From Enterobacter pseudoroggenkampii (lineage in GTDB: Bacteria > Pseudomonadota > Gammaproteobacteria > Enterobacterales > Enterobacteriaceae): a stretch of 64,000 nt of DNA. The stretch covers positions 1-64,000 of the forward strand of contig NZ_JAPMLV010000006.1 of the NCBI RefSeq assembly GCF_026420145.1, read 5' to 3'. Under the pieces are notes generated by a model, which was not told the origin of the DNA, ran no database searches, and saw only the letters and a list, made by a program, of their open reading frames with translations. Shown one piece after another: positions 14,810 to 28,032 of this stretch. The translations under genes and the position numbers were made by a program. Each line of letters opens with the position of its first letter. The first letter of the stretch is position 1.

Positions 14810-16365
14810 GCCGGCGCGTGCTCGCTCACGCGGAAGACGCGTACCAGCTCTTTCAGGTGCATCGCCTGTTCGTTAAGCGATGCCGCTGCAGCTACAGACT
14901 CCTCCACCAGCGCGGAGTTCTGCTGGGTGGTGGCATCAATCAGGCCAATCGCGCTGTTAATCTGCGAGATACCTTCCGTCTGCTCGTGGCTGGCCTGGCG
15001 AATTTCCCGCAGAATCACGTCCATCTCCTCCACGTTGCCCACCATCCCGTTGATCAGCCCACTCGCTTTTTCGACCAGGTTCATCCCGTCCTGGGTCTGG
15101 CTGGTGGAGCTCTCAATCAGCTCACGGATTTCGCTGGCAGACGACGCGCTCTTCTGGGCAAGCTGGCGAACCTCACCGGCCACCACCGCAAAGCCGCGTC
15201 CGTGCTCGCCGGCGCGCGCCGCTTCTACCGCCGCGTTCAGCGCCAGAATGTTGGTCTGGAACGCAATGGCGTCGATCAGGTCGATAATGTCGGACATCCG
15301 GTTCGATGTTTCGTTAATCAGGCGCATTTTGCTGGTCACCTGCTTCATCATCTCACCGTTGTTTTTGACCACCGTGGCGGCATCGGCCGAAAGGTTGGTC
15401 GCTTCCCCGGTATGCGAGGCAGTATTTTTCACCGTCGCGGTGATCTGCTCCATCGAGGCGGCGGTCTGTTCGACAGAACTTGCCTGCTCTTCCGTGCGCG
15501 CGGCCAAATCCTGGTTCCCGGCGACAATCTGCGCGGCTGCGCTGGAGATATTCTCCGAGCCGGTTTGCACCTGCTGCACAATGTCCAACAGTCGCGTCTT
15601 CATCTCCATCAGCGCATGCAGCAGCAGACCCGTTTCGTCTTTGCCGTGCGGCGTGATGCTGCCCGTCAGATCGCCCTCTGAAATGGCTTTTGCAAAATGC
15701 ACCGCCTCGCCGAGCGGACGTGTGATAGCGCGCACGATAAACCAGCCAATCAGGCTGCCTGCCACGACGCTAAAGAGCGTGATCAGGATCAGCAGCAGGC
15801 GGTTAGACCTGAAATCTCCTTCTACCTGCGCCCCTGCACTCTGCATCTCGCTGTTTTGAATCGTAATCAGCTCCTTCACCTTCGCTTTATAAGCCTGCTG
15901 CACGGCGAGGGTGGTGGTCATCATCTCCTGAATAGCGCCCGCACGATTGTTGTTCTGCACCGCCTGCAAAATGCGGTAGCGCGAGTCCAGATACTGCTGG
16001 CGCACGCTGCGGATATCCGCCAGCACCTGCTGAGACTTTTGATCCTGCAGCGCGTTGTTCAGCTCGCCGAGGATCACCGTGATGTGCTCGCTGATCTCTT
16101 TCAGGCGCTGCTGCGATTGCCCCGTGTAGGTACCCTGCTCATCCAGCAGCATCAGCTGTTGCGTGCTAATAAATTCCTGGAAGTTATCGATTAACTGGTT
16201 CGCTTTTACCGTGGTCGGATAATCACTGGTAATAATGGATTGCATCCCGTTATTAGCCCGGTTCAGACTCAGCAGAGACAGGCTCGCGCTGATCGCCATC
16301 AGGACAATAAAGAATCCAAACGCCAGAAATAATTTCGTGCCGATCTTTACGTCATGTAAGAACAT
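14806..16365 (-). CDS. Methyl-accepting chemotaxis protein (4HB sensor, HAMP, MA)
   Basis: The 519-residue receptor has a membrane segment at about residues 11-33, a periplasmic four-helix-bundle sensor, a second membrane segment near 190-212, HAMP, and a signalling hairpin with the conserved tip [32 protein letters not shown]. It lacks the C-terminal NWETF CheR/CheB tether, so it is a low-abundance-type receptor that needs the help of others for adaptation. The ligand is unknown. A sigma-28 promoter lies upstream, placing it in the flagellar/chemotaxis regulon. In E. coli no MCP lies between yqjI and aer. Confidence 0.93.
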   Translation of the reverse strand: MFLHDVKIGTKLFLAFGFFIVLMAISASLSLLSLNRANNGMQSIITSDYPTTVKANQLIDNFQEFISTQQLMLLDEQGTYTGQSQQRLKEISEHITVILGELNNALQDQKSQQVLADIRSVRQQYLDSRYRILQAVQNNNRAGAIQEMMTTTLAVQQAYKAKVKELITIQNSEMQSAGAQVEGDFRSNRLLLILITLFSVVAGSLIGWFIVRAITRPLGEAVHFAKAISEGDLTGSITPHGKDETGLLLHALMEMKTRLLDIVQQVQTGSENISSAAAQIVAGNQDLAARTEEQASSVEQTAASMEQITATVKNTASHTGEATNLSADAATVVKNNGEMMKQVTSKMRLINETSNRMSDIIDLIDAIAFQTNILALNAAVEAARAGEHGRGFAVVAGEVRQLAQKSASSASEIRELIESSTSQTQDGMNLVEKASGLINGMVGNVEEMDVILREIRQASHEQTEGISQINSAIGLIDATTQQNSALVEESVAAAASLNEQAMHLKELVRVFRVSEHAPA

Positions 16366-16405
16366 ATTTTCTCCATCGATGTGATTATTTCTCAGACGAT
16401 CGCTG

Positions 16406-16432
16406 TTATCGGTAACGAATTTGCTAACTTTA
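16406..16432 (-). promoter_or_regulatory. Sigma-28 (FliA) promoter of the MCP gene
   Basis: On the minus strand TAAAGTTA, 11 bases, ACCGATAA matches the FliA consensus TAAAGTTT-N11-GCCGATAA with one mismatch in each element. It lies 41 bases upstream of the start codon. Confidence 0.85.
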
Positions 16433-16649
16433 TGACTTTGATCGTTTTTTTATTTCATAACCCTCACAATGCATAGGTGTAGGCTATTAATATTGCTTCA
16501 TCGATCGTTACCAGACCGTCAAACGAGGTATTTTTGAAACAGGATTCTGAAGAACTGACTTAGGCAGGAATAAATAACTGAGGCACTTTCTTTAGTTATT
16601 TAATATGAACTTAACAATAAAATACATTAATAGTCACAACCAGAAAATA

Positions 16650-16685
16650 AAAAGCCGCTTATTCCTTACGGAATAAACGGCTTTT
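16650..16685 (-). terminator. Terminator of aer
   Basis: AAAAGCCGTTTATTCC pairs with GGAATAAGCGGCTTTT (one bulge), and the minus-strand read-out continues TATTTTC. It sits directly after the aer stop. Confidence 0.85.
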
Positions 16686-16701
16686 CCGGAACATTATTGA
16701 C

Positions 16702-18222
16702 TCAATGGAGCACAGTCACCGCATCCTTAAGGCGTCCGGCGCGATGCTTCACCATCGCAGAAATGTGGGCGCTCTCCTCGACCAGGTCGGCGTTTTTCTG
16801 CGTGATGCTGTCGAGTTCAGCCACCGCGCGGGTCAACTCTGACAGTCCGGTTGCCTGCTCGGAGGTCGCGTGGCTGATCTGGGCGATAAGCTGCGTCACG
16901 TTTTTCACCTGCACAACGATATCATCCATCGTACGGCCTGCGGCGTGTACCTGCTCAGAGCCGGACTGCACCTTGCTGGCGCTGGCATCAATGAGTTTAC
17001 GAATATCATTAGCCGCACTGGCGCTGCGGCTGGCGAGATGACGGACTTCACCCGCGACCACGGCAAACCCTTTACCCTGCTCCCCTGCCCTTGCTGCTTC
17101 AACCGCCGCGTTTAGCGCCAGAATATTGGTCTGGAAAGCGATATCGTTAATCAGGGAGGTAATCGAGCCAATTCGCTGCGTGCTGTCGGCAATGTCATCC
17201 ATCGTTTTAACGACGGTCTGCATCGCATTGCCCCCTTTCGTTGCCGCGCTGCTCGCGGCCAAGGAGAGTTTGTCCACCTCGGCGGCGGTTTCGGAGTTAC
17301 TCTGAACGGACGCGGCCATCTGGTTCATTGTCGCGACGGTCTGCTGCACGTTCGCCACGGTCTGACGCGTCCGATCGTTCAGATCTTCATTTCCCTGCGC
17401 CAGCCTGTCGCTGCCGTCACGGACGCTCACCACCTGGCTCGACACGTCATTGATTAACCAGCGGCACATCAGGCCCAGTTGCCCGACCGCACGCAGCGTC
17501 AGCCCCAGCTCGTCGCTGCGGTTCAGGTGCTGCACGCTGTTGCGCTCGCCGGTTGCGACCTTCAGCGCCTGTTGCGCCACATTCTCGATCGGGCGGACAA
17601 TCTGTTGCTCAAACAGCAGCGTCCCCAGCAGCATTACCAGCGCGGCTGCGGCAAGCGGCATCCACCCGGCGGAGGTCGCGACCAGCGTGGCGGCGAGTAC
17701 GGCAAAAAGCACCGCCATCACGCTGCGCACGCGCCAGCGCAGCGGCATTGCCGGCAGTTTGCCCAGCCAGCCCTTTCCGACCACCAGCCCTTTATGAATA
17801 CGTTTTTTACAGCGCCCGTCGTTCAGCGCCCGGTAGAGCGGCTCCACGGTGGCAATCTCTTCCGCTGTGGCTTTGGTGCGAATGGACATATAGCCCGTCA
17901 CCTGCCCGCGGCGCACCATCGGTACCGCATTCGCACGCACCCAGTAGTGGTCGCCGTTTTTGCGCCGGTTTTTAACAATCCCGCTCCACGGCTCGCCCTG
18001 CTGCAGCGTGTACCACATATCGGCAAACGCGGCTTTTGGCATATCGGGATGGCGTACCATATTGTGCGGCTGGCCCGTCAGCTCATCGAGCTGGTAGCCG
18101 CTCACCTGCACAAAGGTGTCGTTGGCGTGTGTGATATAGCTGTGGACGTCTGTGGTAGACATTAAGGTGGTGTCATCGTCCAGAGGATATTCATTCTGGG
18201 TGACATAGGTTGGAGAGGACAT
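16702..18222 (-). CDS. aer: Aerotaxis receptor Aer
   Basis: The protein (506 residues) begins with a PAS domain (about residues 8-115; [49 protein letters not shown]) that binds FAD. A hydrophobic membrane anchor follows near 165-205, then HAMP and a signalling hairpin with the tip [32 protein letters not shown]. It senses the redox state of the respiratory chain and steers cells toward oxygen. The start [13 protein letters not shown] is homologous to E. coli Aer; an ATG three codons upstream is possible. A sigma-28 promoter lies upstream. Confidence 0.95.
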   Translation of the reverse strand: MSSPTYVTQNEYPLDDDTTLMSTTDVHSYITHANDTFVQVSGYQLDELTGQPHNMVRHPDMPKAAFADMWYTLQQGEPWSGIVKNRRKNGDHYWVRANAVPMVRRGQVTGYMSIRTKATAEEIATVEPLYRALNDGRCKKRIHKGLVVGKGWLGKLPAMPLRWRVRSVMAVLFAVLAATLVATSAGWMPLAAAALVMLLGTLLFEQQIVRPIENVAQQALKVATGERNSVQHLNRSDELGLTLRAVGQLGLMCRWLINDVSSQVVSVRDGSDRLAQGNEDLNDRTRQTVANVQQTVATMNQMAASVQSNSETAAEVDKLSLAASSAATKGGNAMQTVVKTMDDIADSTQRIGSITSLINDIAFQTNILALNAAVEAARAGEQGKGFAVVAGEVRHLASRSASAANDIRKLIDASASKVQSGSEQVHAAGRTMDDIVVQVKNVTQLIAQISHATSEQATGLSELTRAVAELDSITQKNADLVEESAHISAMVKHRAGRLKDAVTVLH

Positions 18223-18273
18223 CGTGGGCATCCCTTGCAGGTTATTTGAATGTTAATTTTGTGGGTCAATGTT

Positions 18274-18300
18274 TTTTCGGCGGTAAACAATTTATCTTTA
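18274..18300 (-). promoter_or_regulatory. Sigma-28 (FliA) promoter of aer
   Basis: The minus strand reads TAAAGATA, 11 bases, GCCGAAAA, close to the FliA consensus. It is 52 bases upstream of the aer start, as expected for a class 3 chemotaxis gene. Confidence 0.88.
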
Positions 18301-18595
18301 GTTGTTAAACTTGATGGAGATCGCAGATTTGACTTAAACCATACTTTTTGTACGATTTTTTAATTCATTGATTTCAAATACTTTCGTAAAGAAATTACCT
18401 GTAAAGCATGACCCGTTAACGCCCACTTAAGTTGCAGCGAATGCACCTCTTTAGTGCAGCTGCGCGTTTCCGTCCTCATTTATCCTCTCTTTCCTGTACC
18501 GCTAAATCCCGTTTCGGTTGCTCCGGCATGATTAAATATTGTGCAACATTATTTTAACCTGGCGTTTATCCCGATTTTCGTTAAGTCATCTGAAG

Positions 18596-20037
<1,442 letters not shown>

Positions 20038-20042
20038 TCAAC

Positions 20043-20075
20043 GCCGGGTGGCGTTACGCTACCCGGCAGTTTTTT
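20043..20075 (+). terminator. REP-type terminator after patA
   Basis: GCCGGGTGGCG pairs with CGCTACCCGGC around a TTA loop and is followed by AGTTTTTT. It is a REP-like palindrome serving as a rho-independent terminator between patA and the convergent regulator gene, whose stop codon overlaps the T-run. Confidence 0.85.
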
Positions 20076-20676
20076 ATCGGTGAAACTCCGCCACCGTCAT
20101 GGTGAAGCGAAGCACGGTATCGCTTTCATTGGCGTAGCCGTGCGACACTTCCGTTTTCGCCACCGCCGACGCACCAGCGTTAACCTGGGTCACCGTCTCA
20201 TCCACCGTCAGCGTTAACTCGCCCTCGTTTACGTGCAGCAGCTCAAAGGTTCCCGCCGGGTGCCCCGGAGAGGTAAACCGTTCTCCCGGCTGCATCTCCC
20301 ACTGCCATAACTCAATCATGTCAGGTCCCGCGGTACCCGCCAGCAGTCTGGCGCGTCCACCCAGCGCGCCCTGCCACAGCACCGGAATCGCCTCTTCTTC
20401 GATAACGTGTACCAGCGGCTCGCTGGAGACGTTGACGATATCCGCCACGGAGATGCCGAGCGCGGCGGCCAGCTTGCACAAAATGGCGATGCTGGGATTG
20501 GCTGCGCCCTTTTCGATCTCCACCAGCATCCCTTTGCTGACGCTGGCGCGGCGGGACAGCTCGTCCAGCGACAGCTTTTTCTCTTTACGCCAGTTGCGGA
20601 TGCGGTTCGCCACGGCCAGGCTTACCTGGGCAACATCGGCACCCGAATCAGTCATTATATTGACTTTATCAGTCAT
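20074..20676 (-). CDS. XRE-cupin transcriptional regulator
   Basis: The 200-residue protein has an N-terminal XRE helix-turn-helix (RIRNWRKEKKLSLDELSRRASVSKGMLVEIEKGAANPSIAILCKLAAALG, about residues 26-75) and a C-terminal cupin (about 120-195, GTFELLHVNEGELTLTVDE). This architecture is shared by regulators that sense small metabolites such as amino acids or polyamines. It is transcribed away from the B3/B4-domain gene across a 42-base gap and probably regulates it. A second ATG seven codons downstream is an alternative start. Confidence 0.87.
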   Translation of the reverse strand: MTDKVNIMTDSGADVAQVSLAVANRIRNWRKEKKLSLDELSRRASVSKGMLVEIEKGAANPSIAILCKLAAALGISVADIVNVSSEPLVHVIEEEAIPVLWQGALGGRARLLAGTAGPDMIELWQWEMQPGERFTSPGHPAGTFELLHVNEGELTLTVDETVTQVNAGASAVAKTEVSHGYANESDTVLRFTMTVAEFHR

Positions 20677-20718
20677 TGGTCACTACCATGGTATAAAACA
20701 GTCAATACAGGATTATTT

Positions 20719-21405
20719 ATGTCTCTCGTTACGCCGTCAATAGATTCGCGTCTTGCCGGGATTGCCCCAGGCTTTCGGGCGCTGAGCATTCTGGTTGAAG
20801 CTGCGCCGATTACCCACCCGGAGGTAGCGCCCGCCGCGCTGGCGCAGGCCTGCCAGCAGATGTTGAATGATGATGTGCCGTGGGCTGATGCACACCTTTC
20901 AGACTGGGATGAGGTGTTTAAAGCCTTCGGCGCGAAACCGAAACGCACGCCCTGTTCCGCCGCGGCCCTGCGCAAGCGGGTACTGAAAGACGGTTCGCTG
21001 CCGTCGCTGGATCCGGTGGTGGATATCTATAACGCGGTGAGCATTCGCTATGCCATTCCGGTGGGTGGGGAAAATCTCGCGGCGTACTCGGGTGCGCCGC
21101 GTCTGACGCTGGCCGAAGGCAGCGAGCCGTTTGATACTTTAAAAGAGGGGCAACCAGTGGTGGAACATCCGGAACCAGGCGAAGTTATCTGGCGCGACAA
21201 TCTCGGCGTCACCTGCCGCCGCTGGAACTGGCGACAGGGGGTGCGTACCCGTCTGGATAGCCAGGCGCAATTTATGTGGTTTATTCTTGAAAGCCTGCCG
21301 TCGATGCCGCTTGCGGCACTGGAAGAGGCGGGAGAAGAGCTGGTCAACAACCTGCAGCGGCTGATGCCGGGGGCCACGGCTCAGGTTAAGATGCTGACGC
21401 TGTAA
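20719..21405 (+). CDS. B3/B4 (tRNA-editing-like) domain protein
   Basis: The 228-residue protein contains a B3/B4 domain (about residues 60-210; DGSLPSLDPVVDIYNAVSIRYAIPVGGENL and RWNWRQGVRTRLDSQAQFMWFILE). This domain forms the editing site of phenylalanyl-tRNA synthetase beta and also occurs in free-standing proteins of unknown role. The ATG at 20719 is used because the earlier open frame crosses the divergent regulator. The DHDPS-family gene follows after 12 bases, so the two are likely an operon. A function in hydrolysing mischarged tRNA or a related amino-acyl compound is only a guess. Confidence 0.82.
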   Translation: MSLVTPSIDSRLAGIAPGFRALSILVEAAPITHPEVAPAALAQACQQMLNDDVPWADAHLSDWDEVFKAFGAKPKRTPCSAAALRKRVLKDGSLPSLDPVVDIYNAVSIRYAIPVGGENLAAYSGAPRLTLAEGSEPFDTLKEGQPVVEHPEPGEVIWRDNLGVTCRRWNWRQGVRTRLDSQAQFMWFILESLPSMPLAALEEAGEELVNNLQRLMPGATAQVKMLTL

Positions 21406-21417
21406 GAGGACAACACG

Positions 21418-22266
21418 ATGTTTCACGGATTAAGCGCTTTTCCGTTAACCCCCCTGAAAGAGGGGACGTTTGACGAGCAGTCCTTCATTAATCTTCTGCG
21501 CCCCGTGGTCGACGCTGGCGTGGATTCTCTGGGCATTCTCGGCTCAACGGGAAGTTATGCCTATCTGACCGTAGAAGAGCGTGGTCGGATCGCACGCTGC
21601 GCGGTGGCGCATGCTGATGACATTCCGGTCATCGTCAGCATTGGCGCATTACGGCTGGACGATATTCTGCGTCTGGCTGACGACGCGCAATCGGCAGGTG
21701 TCTCCGGCTTGCTGCTGGCGCCCGTGTCGTACCAGCGATTAACGGAAGACGAAGTGTTTAATCTCTATGAAACGGTAACCCGCCAGATCTCCGTACCGCT
21801 GTGCATTTATGATAATCCCGCCACGACCGGTTTTTCATTTAGCGATGAATTGTTATTTGCCGCCGCGGCCCTGCCGAATATAGGCTCCATAAAGCTTGGC
21901 CGCGTGCCGGAGGACCTGTCGCAGGTACGGGCTCGTCTTCCTGATACCGTCACGCTGGGTATCGCCGGCGACTGGCGAGCGGCCTCCGCCCTGCAGGCCG
22001 GGTTTGACGTCTGGTACTCGGTGCTCGGCGGATTGTTCCCGCAAACAGCGCTGGCGATTGCCCGTTCGAAAGAGGCGGCACAATCCGAGCGGCTGGAGCC
22101 GCTGTGGGAATTGTTCCGTCGATACGGCAGCTTGCGGGTGGTAGCGGCAGCGGCAGAAATGCTGGGGAAAGTGGAAACACCCGCGCTCCCCTTCCCGCTT
22201 CAGGCTATTCAGGGTGAGCCGCGCGAAGCGCTTGCTGCGATACTTGCGGATCTGGTGCTGGCCTGA
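21418..22266 (+). CDS. Dihydrodipicolinate synthase / N-acetylneuraminate lyase family aldolase
   Basis: The 282-residue TIM-barrel protein has the class I aldolase marks of the DapA/NanA family: GILGSTGSYAYLTVEER (GTTGE-like motif, residues 38-54), the tyrosine in CIYDNPATT and the Schiff-base lysine in IGSIKLGR. The true dapA lies elsewhere in enterobacteria, and the changed GSTGS motif suggests another 2-oxoacid substrate. It follows the B3/B4 gene and ends at a REP element. Substrate unknown. Confidence 0.85.
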   Translation: MFHGLSAFPLTPLKEGTFDEQSFINLLRPVVDAGVDSLGILGSTGSYAYLTVEERGRIARCAVAHADDIPVIVSIGALRLDDILRLADDAQSAGVSGLLLAPVSYQRLTEDEVFNLYETVTRQISVPLCIYDNPATTGFSFSDELLFAAAALPNIGSIKLGRVPEDLSQVRARLPDTVTLGIAGDWRAASALQAGFDVWYSVLGGLFPQTALAIARSKEAAQSERLEPLWELFRRYGSLRVVAAAAEMLGKVETPALPFPLQAIQGEPREALAAILADLVLA

Positions 22267-22270
22267 ACAA

Positions 22271-22302
22271 TGCCGGGTGGCGCTAACGCCTACCCGGCCT
22301 AC
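22271..22302. repeat. REP element
   Basis: TGCCGGGTGGCGCTAACGCC pairs with the following TACCCGGC (imperfect palindrome) and ends in CTAC, typical of REP sequences. It lies between convergent genes. Confidence 0.8.
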
Positions 22303-22331
22303 AAAAGCAACACAACCTCTTACCCGTACCG

Positions 22332-22625
22332 TTACTCCGGCAACAACCCCACAAAACTCCGTTTCTTACGTGGCTCCGACATCAATTCCTCAAGCTTATC
22401 CACGCACGCCAGATAGTGCGGTGTTTGCTTATGCGCCAGCACCGCCTCTTCGTCTTTATAGGCTTCGTAGATAAAGAAGCGGGTTTTCACCCTCGGGTCC
22501 TGCAATACGTCAAAGCGCAGGTTTCCCGGCTCCTTGATTGCCCCCTCGTGGTTGGCGCGGAATACCTCCACAAACTCGTCCACCCGCTCGGGCTTAATGT
22601 TGATTTCAACCAGCGTCACGTTCAT
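22332..22625 (-). CDS. lsrG: Phospho-AI-2 isomerase LsrG
   Basis: The 97-residue ABM-fold protein ([44 protein letters not shown]) is LsrG, one residue longer than in E. coli. It isomerises phospho-AI-2 (P-DPD) before LsrF cleaves it, removing the inducer of the lsr operon. The start overlaps the LsrF stop by 4 bases; a longer open frame is ignored. It is the last gene of lsrACDBFG. Confidence 0.95.
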   Translation of the reverse strand: MNVTLVEINIKPERVDEFVEVFRANHEGAIKEPGNLRFDVLQDPRVKTRFFIYEAYKDEEAVLAHKQTPHYLACVDKLEELMSEPRKKRSFVGLLPE

Positions 22626-23509
22626 TTTGCTTCTCCCTGTTTCTCTTCCTGCCAGAACTGGAACGCATCGCGGGCGTTCCAGTTCTCGTGAACCACTTTT
22701 TTCACCGCCTTCAGCATGGCGAGCGGCGCGCTGGACTGGAAGATGTTGCGCCCCATGTCCACGCCGGATGCTCCCTGATCTATCGCACGCCAGCACATCT
22801 CCAGCGCCTCGTGCTCCGGCAGCTTTTTGCCCCCGGCGATGACAATCGGCACCGGACAGCTGGCGGTCACTTTTTCAAAGCCTTCATCCACGTAGTAGGT
22901 TTTGACGAACTGCGCCCCCATTTCGGCGGCGATGCGGCTGGCGAGCGAGAAATAGCGCGCGTCACGCGCCATCTCTTTACCGACCCCCGTCACCGCCAGC
23001 GTCGGCATGCCGTAGCGCGCGCCCGCATCGACAAGCTTGATGATGTTGTTGATCGACTGGTGCTCAAACTCGCTGCCGATATAGACCTGTGCCGCCACGG
23101 CGCAGACGTTCAGGCGCAGCGCGTCCTCCATCGCCACCGCCACGCACTCGTTCGACAGCTCGCCCAGAATCGAATTACCGCCGGAGGCGCGCAGCACCAC
23201 CGGTTTGTTCGTGGCGGCGGGCACCTGGCTTCTGAGGATGCCGCGGGTGCACATCAGCACGTCGGTTTCACCAAACAGCGGCGCGATGGAGAGATCGATA
23301 CGCTCAAGGCCGGTGGTCGGCCCCTGAAAGTAGCCGTGGTCAAAGGCCAGCATCACCGTACGGTTGCTCTTAGGGTTGAAGATGCGTGCCAGGCGGGACT
23401 GCATGCCCCAGTCCAGCGAGCCGCAGCCCTTCAGCGTGAACGGCACGTTGACCTGCGGCGTGCCGATGCCAAAATCCTTACCGTCTTTGATATCGTCTAA
23501 ATCAGCCAT
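22622..23509 (-). CDS. lsrF: 3-hydroxy-5-phosphonooxypentane-2,4-dione thiolase LsrF
   Basis: The 295-residue class I aldolase-like protein has the LsrF/FbaB signature [20 protein letters not shown] and a lysine in [15 protein letters not shown] expected to form the Schiff base. It transfers an acetyl group from the isomerised phospho-AI-2 to CoA, giving acetyl-CoA and dihydroxyacetone phosphate. It lies 11 bases after lsrB and overlaps lsrG. Length fits E. coli LsrF (291). Confidence 0.95.
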   Translation of the reverse strand: MADLDDIKDGKDFGIGTPQVNVPFTLKGCGSLDWGMQSRLARIFNPKSNRTVMLAFDHGYFQGPTTGLERIDLSIAPLFGETDVLMCTRGILRSQVPAATNKPVVLRASGGNSILGELSNECVAVAMEDALRLNVCAVAAQVYIGSEFEHQSINNIIKLVDAGARYGMPTLAVTGVGKEMARDARYFSLASRIAAEMGAQFVKTYYVDEGFEKVTASCPVPIVIAGGKKLPEHEALEMCWRAIDQGASGVDMGRNIFQSSAPLAMLKAVKKVVHENWNARDAFQFWQEEKQGEAK

Positions 23510-23520
23510 TTGCTCCCCCG

Positions 23521-24522
23521 TCAGAAATCGTATTTGCTGATGTTCTCTTTGGTGAACACCACCCGCTCCGGCAGCAGCACGATGCCGTTGCCCTTCGCCT
23601 CATACTGGTAACCCTGCACGCTGTTCGGCTCGACCTTCAGCGCCCCGATATTTTTTACGTCCACGCTGTCGCCGACGTTAAGATCGCCTTTTTTCAGCAA
23701 ACGATCGGCGACATTGACCGCAATTTTGCCCTGTTGTACGACATCCCACAGGCCGAAAGCTTTTACCGTGCCGCGCTCAACGTACGGACGCATCACGTTC
23801 GGCGTACTGAACCCGACAATCGCCACCCCTTCGCGCTTCAGGTTTTCCGCCGCCTGCGCAGCGGCCGGCAGCGCGTTGGCATCCGGGGCGATGATCGCAT
23901 CCAGATCCGGATACGCTTTTAAGATCCCTTCGGCGGTTTGCAACGATTTGGTGGCGTCGTTATAGCCAAACTGGGTAGTGACGACCTGCCACTGGGGATG
24001 ATCTTTCTCGATTTTGGCCTTCGCCTCTTTCACCCACTGGTTCTGGTCGGTGACGGTGGGGCTGGAGTAGAAGAACGCCACTTTGGCATTCGGTTTGGTG
24101 ACCTGCTTGCCCGCCATCTCCACCAGCAGGCCGCCCAGCTGTTCCGGCGTTCCCTGGTTGATATAGATGCTGCGGCACTCCGGTTTGGTGTCGGAGTCCC
24201 AGGTCAGAACCTTGACGCCGCGCTGCATCGCGCGCTTGAGCGCCGGGCAGAGGCCGTCCGGCGACACGGCGGAGACGATGATGGCGTTATAGCCCTGGTT
24301 GACGAAGTTATTGATCAGCTGCACCTGGCCGGAGACGCTCGGCTCGGTCGGGCCGTCGTAGGTGACGTCCACACCGAGGTCTTTCCCCGCCTCTTTCGCG
24401 CCGTTGCCGCCGCTGGTGAAGAAGCCCACGCCCACCAGCTTCGGGATAAAGGCAATGCGGTCCGCCGCCTGCGCCGAAGCGAAGCTGAGGGCCATTGCCA
24501 GGACGAACAGTTTTGTTTTCAT
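23521..24522 (-). CDS. lsrB: AI-2 periplasmic binding protein LsrB
   Basis: The 333-residue protein has a signal peptide ([19 protein letters not shown], cut before AD) and the periplasmic sugar-binding fold. AI-2 contacts known from Salmonella LsrB are present in their motifs: Lys in IPKLVG, Asp in [10 protein letters not shown], Asp-Gln in TVTDQNQW, and Pro-Ala in [10 protein letters not shown]. It delivers AI-2 to LsrCD. One base separates it from lsrD. Confidence 0.96.
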   Translation of the reverse strand: MKTKLFVLAMALSFASAQAADRIAFIPKLVGVGFFTSGGNGAKEAGKDLGVDVTYDGPTEPSVSGQVQLINNFVNQGYNAIIVSAVSPDGLCPALKRAMQRGVKVLTWDSDTKPECRSIYINQGTPEQLGGLLVEMAGKQVTKPNAKVAFFYSSPTVTDQNQWVKEAKAKIEKDHPQWQVVTTQFGYNDATKSLQTAEGILKAYPDLDAIIAPDANALPAAAQAAENLKREGVAIVGFSTPNVMRPYVERGTVKAFGLWDVVQQGKIAVNVADRLLKKGDLNVGDSVDVKNIGALKVEPNSVQGYQYEAKGNGIVLLPERVVFTKENISKYDF

Positions 24523-24523
24523 C

Positions 24524-25501
24524 TTACGCTCCGGATAGTTTTCTAAAGAGAGAACGCACCCACTCGCGGTGCAGACTCAGCGAACGTCCCATCACCACCA
24601 CAACCAGCAGCGCCCCTGACAGCGCGCTCGACACCTGGTTGGGGATGCCGACCATCTGTAAACCCTGCTGCAGATACCCCACCAACAGCGCCGCCAGCGC
24701 TGTACCGACAACCGAACCTGAACCACCGTAGATATTGGCCCCGCCGAGCACGGCGGCGGTGAGCGCGGGCATCAGTAAATCGCGCCCCAGATCCGAACGC
24801 GCGGAGCCGAAATAGGAGACCATCACCAGCGCGGCAACCGCGGAGGCTACGCCCACCAGGCCGTACAGCGCGTAGGGCATGCCGTTCACCGACAGCGCCG
24901 CATAGCGTGCCGCGCGCGGATTTTGCCCAATCAGGAACAGATGGCGCCCAAAGCGCCCGCGGTGGGTAATGAGCCAGAAGAAGACGGTGATAGCCGCGAA
25001 CAAGACCAAAGGGATCGGCAGGCCCAACACCGTGAGGTTAGCGAAGGCGGTAAAGCTGTCCGGGAAGCCGCCGATGCCCTCATAGCCCGTCGCCCCCGCC
25101 ATGCCGGAGAGCAGCAGCGCGCCGCCGCCGTAGAGGTAGAGCGTGCCGAGGGTAATCACCAGCGGGCTGATGCCGGTGTAGTGGATCAGCGCCGCGTTTA
25201 CCAGCCCGCACAGCAGTCCCAGCAGCAGCGTCAGCGGAACGGCGACCGCCATCGGCCACCCAGCCTGCATCATCACCCCCAGCGCAATCGCGCACAGGCC
25301 GATGGTCGAGCCGAGGGAGATGTCGATCCCGCCGCTGATGATCACCAGCGTCAGCGGCAGCGCCACAATGCCGATGCAGATGAAGTCGCTGGTGCTGAAC
25401 AGCAGCATGTTGATGTCGAGCATGCGCGGGTTGATGGCGCCGAAGAGCAGGATCTCCAGCACCAGCAAAATGAGCAGCGCGCTTTCCCAGTTAAGCCTCA
25501 T
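24524..25501 (-). CDS. lsrD: AI-2 ABC transporter permease LsrD
   Basis: The 325-residue integral membrane protein (about 8-10 helices) belongs to the ribose-type permease family, with the characteristic [20 protein letters not shown] loop near residue 60 and a conserved [24 protein letters not shown] segment. It pairs with LsrC to form the AI-2 channel. It directly abuts lsrC. Confidence 0.95.
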   Translation of the reverse strand: MRLNWESALLILLVLEILLFGAINPRMLDINMLLFSTSDFICIGIVALPLTLVIISGGIDISLGSTIGLCAIALGVMMQAGWPMAVAVPLTLLLGLLCGLVNAALIHYTGISPLVITLGTLYLYGGGALLLSGMAGATGYEGIGGFPDSFTAFANLTVLGLPIPLVLFAAITVFFWLITHRGRFGRHLFLIGQNPRAARYAALSVNGMPYALYGLVGVASAVAALVMVSYFGSARSDLGRDLLMPALTAAVLGGANIYGGSGSVVGTALAALLVGYLQQGLQMVGIPNQVSSALSGALLVVVVMGRSLSLHREWVRSLFRKLSGA

Positions 25502-26529
<1,028 letters not shown>

Positions 26530-26533
<4 letters not shown>

Positions 26534-28017
26534 GCTTGCCCTCCGAACGCCAGCGCCATCATTCTGTCGAGGCTGACGGCATGGCGCGGCAGCTCGCCGC
26601 TGAGTACGCCCTGATGCATCACCAGCACGCGGTCCGCGAGGCCCGGAAACTCATCGAGATCGCTTGAGATCATCAGCACCGCCACGTTCTGCGCCGCCAC
26701 GCTTTTGATCAGCTGGTAGATGTCGGCGCGCGCCGAGACGTCCACGCCGCGCGTCGGTTCATCGACGATCAGCAGCAAAGGGTTGGCCTCCAGGCAGCGC
26801 GCCAGCAGCACCTTCTGCTGGTTACCGCCGGAGAGCGTGCGCACGGTTTGATCCGCATGGTTGAGCTTGATCCCCAGCGCCCGGTGATAGCGCTCCACCA
26901 CCGCCGACTCCCGCTTGCGCTGCTGCCAGAGAGACGGCTCGTTCAGCGCCACGGTGTTCCAGCGGATCGGCGCGTCGAGGAACAGGCCGGACACCTGCCT
27001 GTCTTCCGGCAGGTAGACCAGCCCTTTTTCCAGGCGTGAACTTACCGGATCGCCGGTGATCTCCTGGTTCTCCAGCCAGACACGGCCCCCGCGCACGGGC
27101 CGCAGGCCGTAGAGCGTTTCCGCAAACTCGGTGCGCCCGGATCCCACCAGCCCTGCCAGGCCGACGATCTCGCCGGCGTAGATCTCAAGGCTGAGATCGA
27201 TAAAGCCTTCCCCGGTAAGATCGTCAACGCGCAGCACCGGGAAATCCTGCGGCTGGGTGCGACGGTTTCCCGGCAGCGCCAGCCACAGCTTTTGCGTATC
27301 GCTGAGGGATTTCTCCCGGCTTACCGGCGTCATGGCGGCGATCAGGGCGCTATCGTCAAACTGCGCGGTTTCGCCGCTCAGCACCACCGCGCCGTCGCGC
27401 ATCACCGAGACATGGCTTGAAAGCATGCGAATTTCCGGCAGCTTATGGGAGATAAAAACAATCCCGACGCCGAGTGTCTGCAGGGCGCGGATCTGGCGGA
27501 ACAGCCGTTCGGTTTCGCCCGGCGTGAGGGAGGCCGTAGGTTCGTCGAGGATCAGGATCCGGGCGTTGCGCATTAATCCGCGCAGGATCTCCAACATCTG
27601 CTGATCCGCCACTTCCAGAGTGCTGGCGGCGGCGTCGAGGTTAAGCTGGCACTGCAGCTGCTGGAGTTTCTCCGCCAGGCACTTTTCAAGATCGCGCTCG
27701 CGCGGCAGACGGAACAGGATGTTTTCCCGCACCGTCAGGTTGGGGAACAGCAGCGGCTCCTGCGGCACGAGATAAATGCCAAGCCTGTGCGCCTGAACGG
27801 GCGTCAGCCGCGCATATGACTGCCCCTCGACAGAAAGTTCACCGCTGTCAGGCGTTTCGACCCCGGCGATGATTTTCATCAGCGTCGATTTTCCCGCGCC
27901 GTTTCCGCCCATCAGGGCGTGCACCTGGCCCGCAAGCAGCGTGAAATCAATGCCTTTAAGAACCGGCACGCCTGAGAACTGCTTGCTGATATTCCGCGCG
28001 TCGAGAAGTGAGGTCAT
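26530..28017 (-). CDS. lsrA: AI-2 ABC transporter ATP-binding protein LsrA
   Basis: The protein (495 residues from the chosen start) carries two ABC domains. The first has an intact Walker [10 protein letters not shown] at residues 37-45 and [11 protein letters not shown]; the second has a degenerate A motif (LVGSGRTEF) but a full LSGGNQQKV signature and [11 protein letters not shown], as usual in sugar-type ATPases. It powers AI-2 import. The frame is open 16 codons further up but that part encodes the LsrR operator. Of the two adjacent ATGs I use the second (28017) because GGAG is five bases before it. Confidence 0.95.
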
Positions 28018-28032
28018 CATCGCTCCGCTATT

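Larger units (their letters stand above)
16366..16701. other. Intergenic region between the MCP gene and aer
   Basis: The 336 bases hold the sigma-28 promoter of the MCP gene and the aer terminator. The AT-rich rest shows no ORF of note and no other recognisable element. Confidence 0.7.
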
